DNA from: Aurelia coerulea
Lineage: Eukaryota > Cnidaria > Scyphozoa > Semaeostomeae > Ulmaridae
Assembly (NCBI GenBank): GCA_039566865.1
Contig: CM076961.1
Span: 5,091,501-5,155,500 of the forward strand
Reading direction: 5' to 3'
DNA length: 64,000 bases
The notes below the pieces were generated by a model that made no database searches, had not been told where the DNA came from, and saw nothing but the letters and a program-made list of their open reading frames with translations. A program made the translations under genes and the position numbers. Shown here in pieces: positions 63,528 through 64,000 of this stretch. Numbering within the stretch: the stretch's first letter is position 1; each line of letters starts with the position of its first letter.

Positions 63528-64000
63528 CCGGTTATCTCAAAAAAGTACTCCCGGTTCAAGAATCACCATCATTTTACTAAATGACAGATCTGTAAATTTC
63601 CTTCCTTGGCAAATAGATCAAGGACCATTATTTTTCCAGGTATAGCTAATCTTGTGACTGGTTTTAGAATTAGCTAATTTAGCTCTTTTTAGGGCTGTCT
63701 TTCGAAGCGCCATCTTTAAGTCAAAAAGCATAGGGCTACAAGCGACTCATCGTCATAAGTCTAGGCTCTCTGCTCTTGAATCATACTGCAAAGCAAAAGA
63801 GCACTGACAATTACCAGATAACGTTCTTTTTGTATATCAAGCTTCTAATTTGATCACATAAAAGCCAAAACGAAATGCAACATATCATCGGGGACTTGAA
63901 GGATGATGCAAAATTTCAATCTTTTGCTTTTAGGGAAGATTTAAAAAGTTTCTTCCAAAGAGTATAGCACAGAATAAGGTTTTCATCGTGTCATTTTATA
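63528..64000. mobile_element. Mariner-like MITE, copy A4 (cut by window edge)
   Basis: ctaCCGGTTATCTCAAAAAAGTA at 63525 then 'ctcccggttcaagaatcacca', matching the left end and interior of 20741-21276 (ctaatttagctctttttagggct; catactgcaaa). Diverged; right end outside. Confidence 0.65.

Overview
This is a 64 kb piece of AT-rich nuclear DNA from an animal. The genes have introns with GT..AG borders, translation starts in good Kozak context, and the best-supported products are animal-type proteins. Most of the window is transposon debris: short foldback elements, non-LTR retrotransposon tails and tRNA-derived SINEs. An invertebrate, possibly a cnidarian, would fit, but nothing in the sequence fixes the taxon.

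Four loci matter. (1) 1086-7288, minus strand: the first four coding exons (N-terminal half) of a major facilitator superfamily transporter of the MFSD4 type; the rest runs off the left edge. (2) 18655-35029, plus strand: a complete, divergently transcribed paralogue with ten coding exons and 652 codons, all exons joining in frame, including an 18-nt microexon. The two share intron phases (2, 0, 0, 1) across the N-terminal half, so they arose by duplication. (3) 38820-43841, minus strand: a methionine-R-sulfoxide reductase (MsrB) in three recognised exons with all zinc and redox cysteines. (4) 58183-58686, plus strand: an unrecognised 167-aa single-pass, probably tail-anchored, membrane protein. 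Two further ORFs (45276-45629 and 60714-60923, both minus) are doubtful.

Layout: 1-756 is the end of a reverse transcriptase ORF; 757-7288 the partial transporter; 7289-18654 intergenic repeats; 18655-35029 the complete transporter, whose introns hold many mobile elements; 35030-38813 repeats, including a 615-bp palindrome; 38814-43841 MsrB; 43842-58182 repeats; 58183-58686 the small membrane protein; 58687-64000 tandem and nested inverted repeats.

The mobile elements are the most informative part. Several families show target-site duplications: TA (Tc1/mariner-like, termini CCGGGTGTCCC), 8 bp with CAGGG ends (hAT-like), 8 bp with G-tract/C-tract ends, and 9 bp with long inverted repeats (Mutator-like). 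In two places one element sits inside another whose uninterrupted copy is elsewhere in the window, which fixes the insertion boundaries. I see no CRISPR array, operon or other prokaryotic-type system, and nothing I would call a new multigene system.
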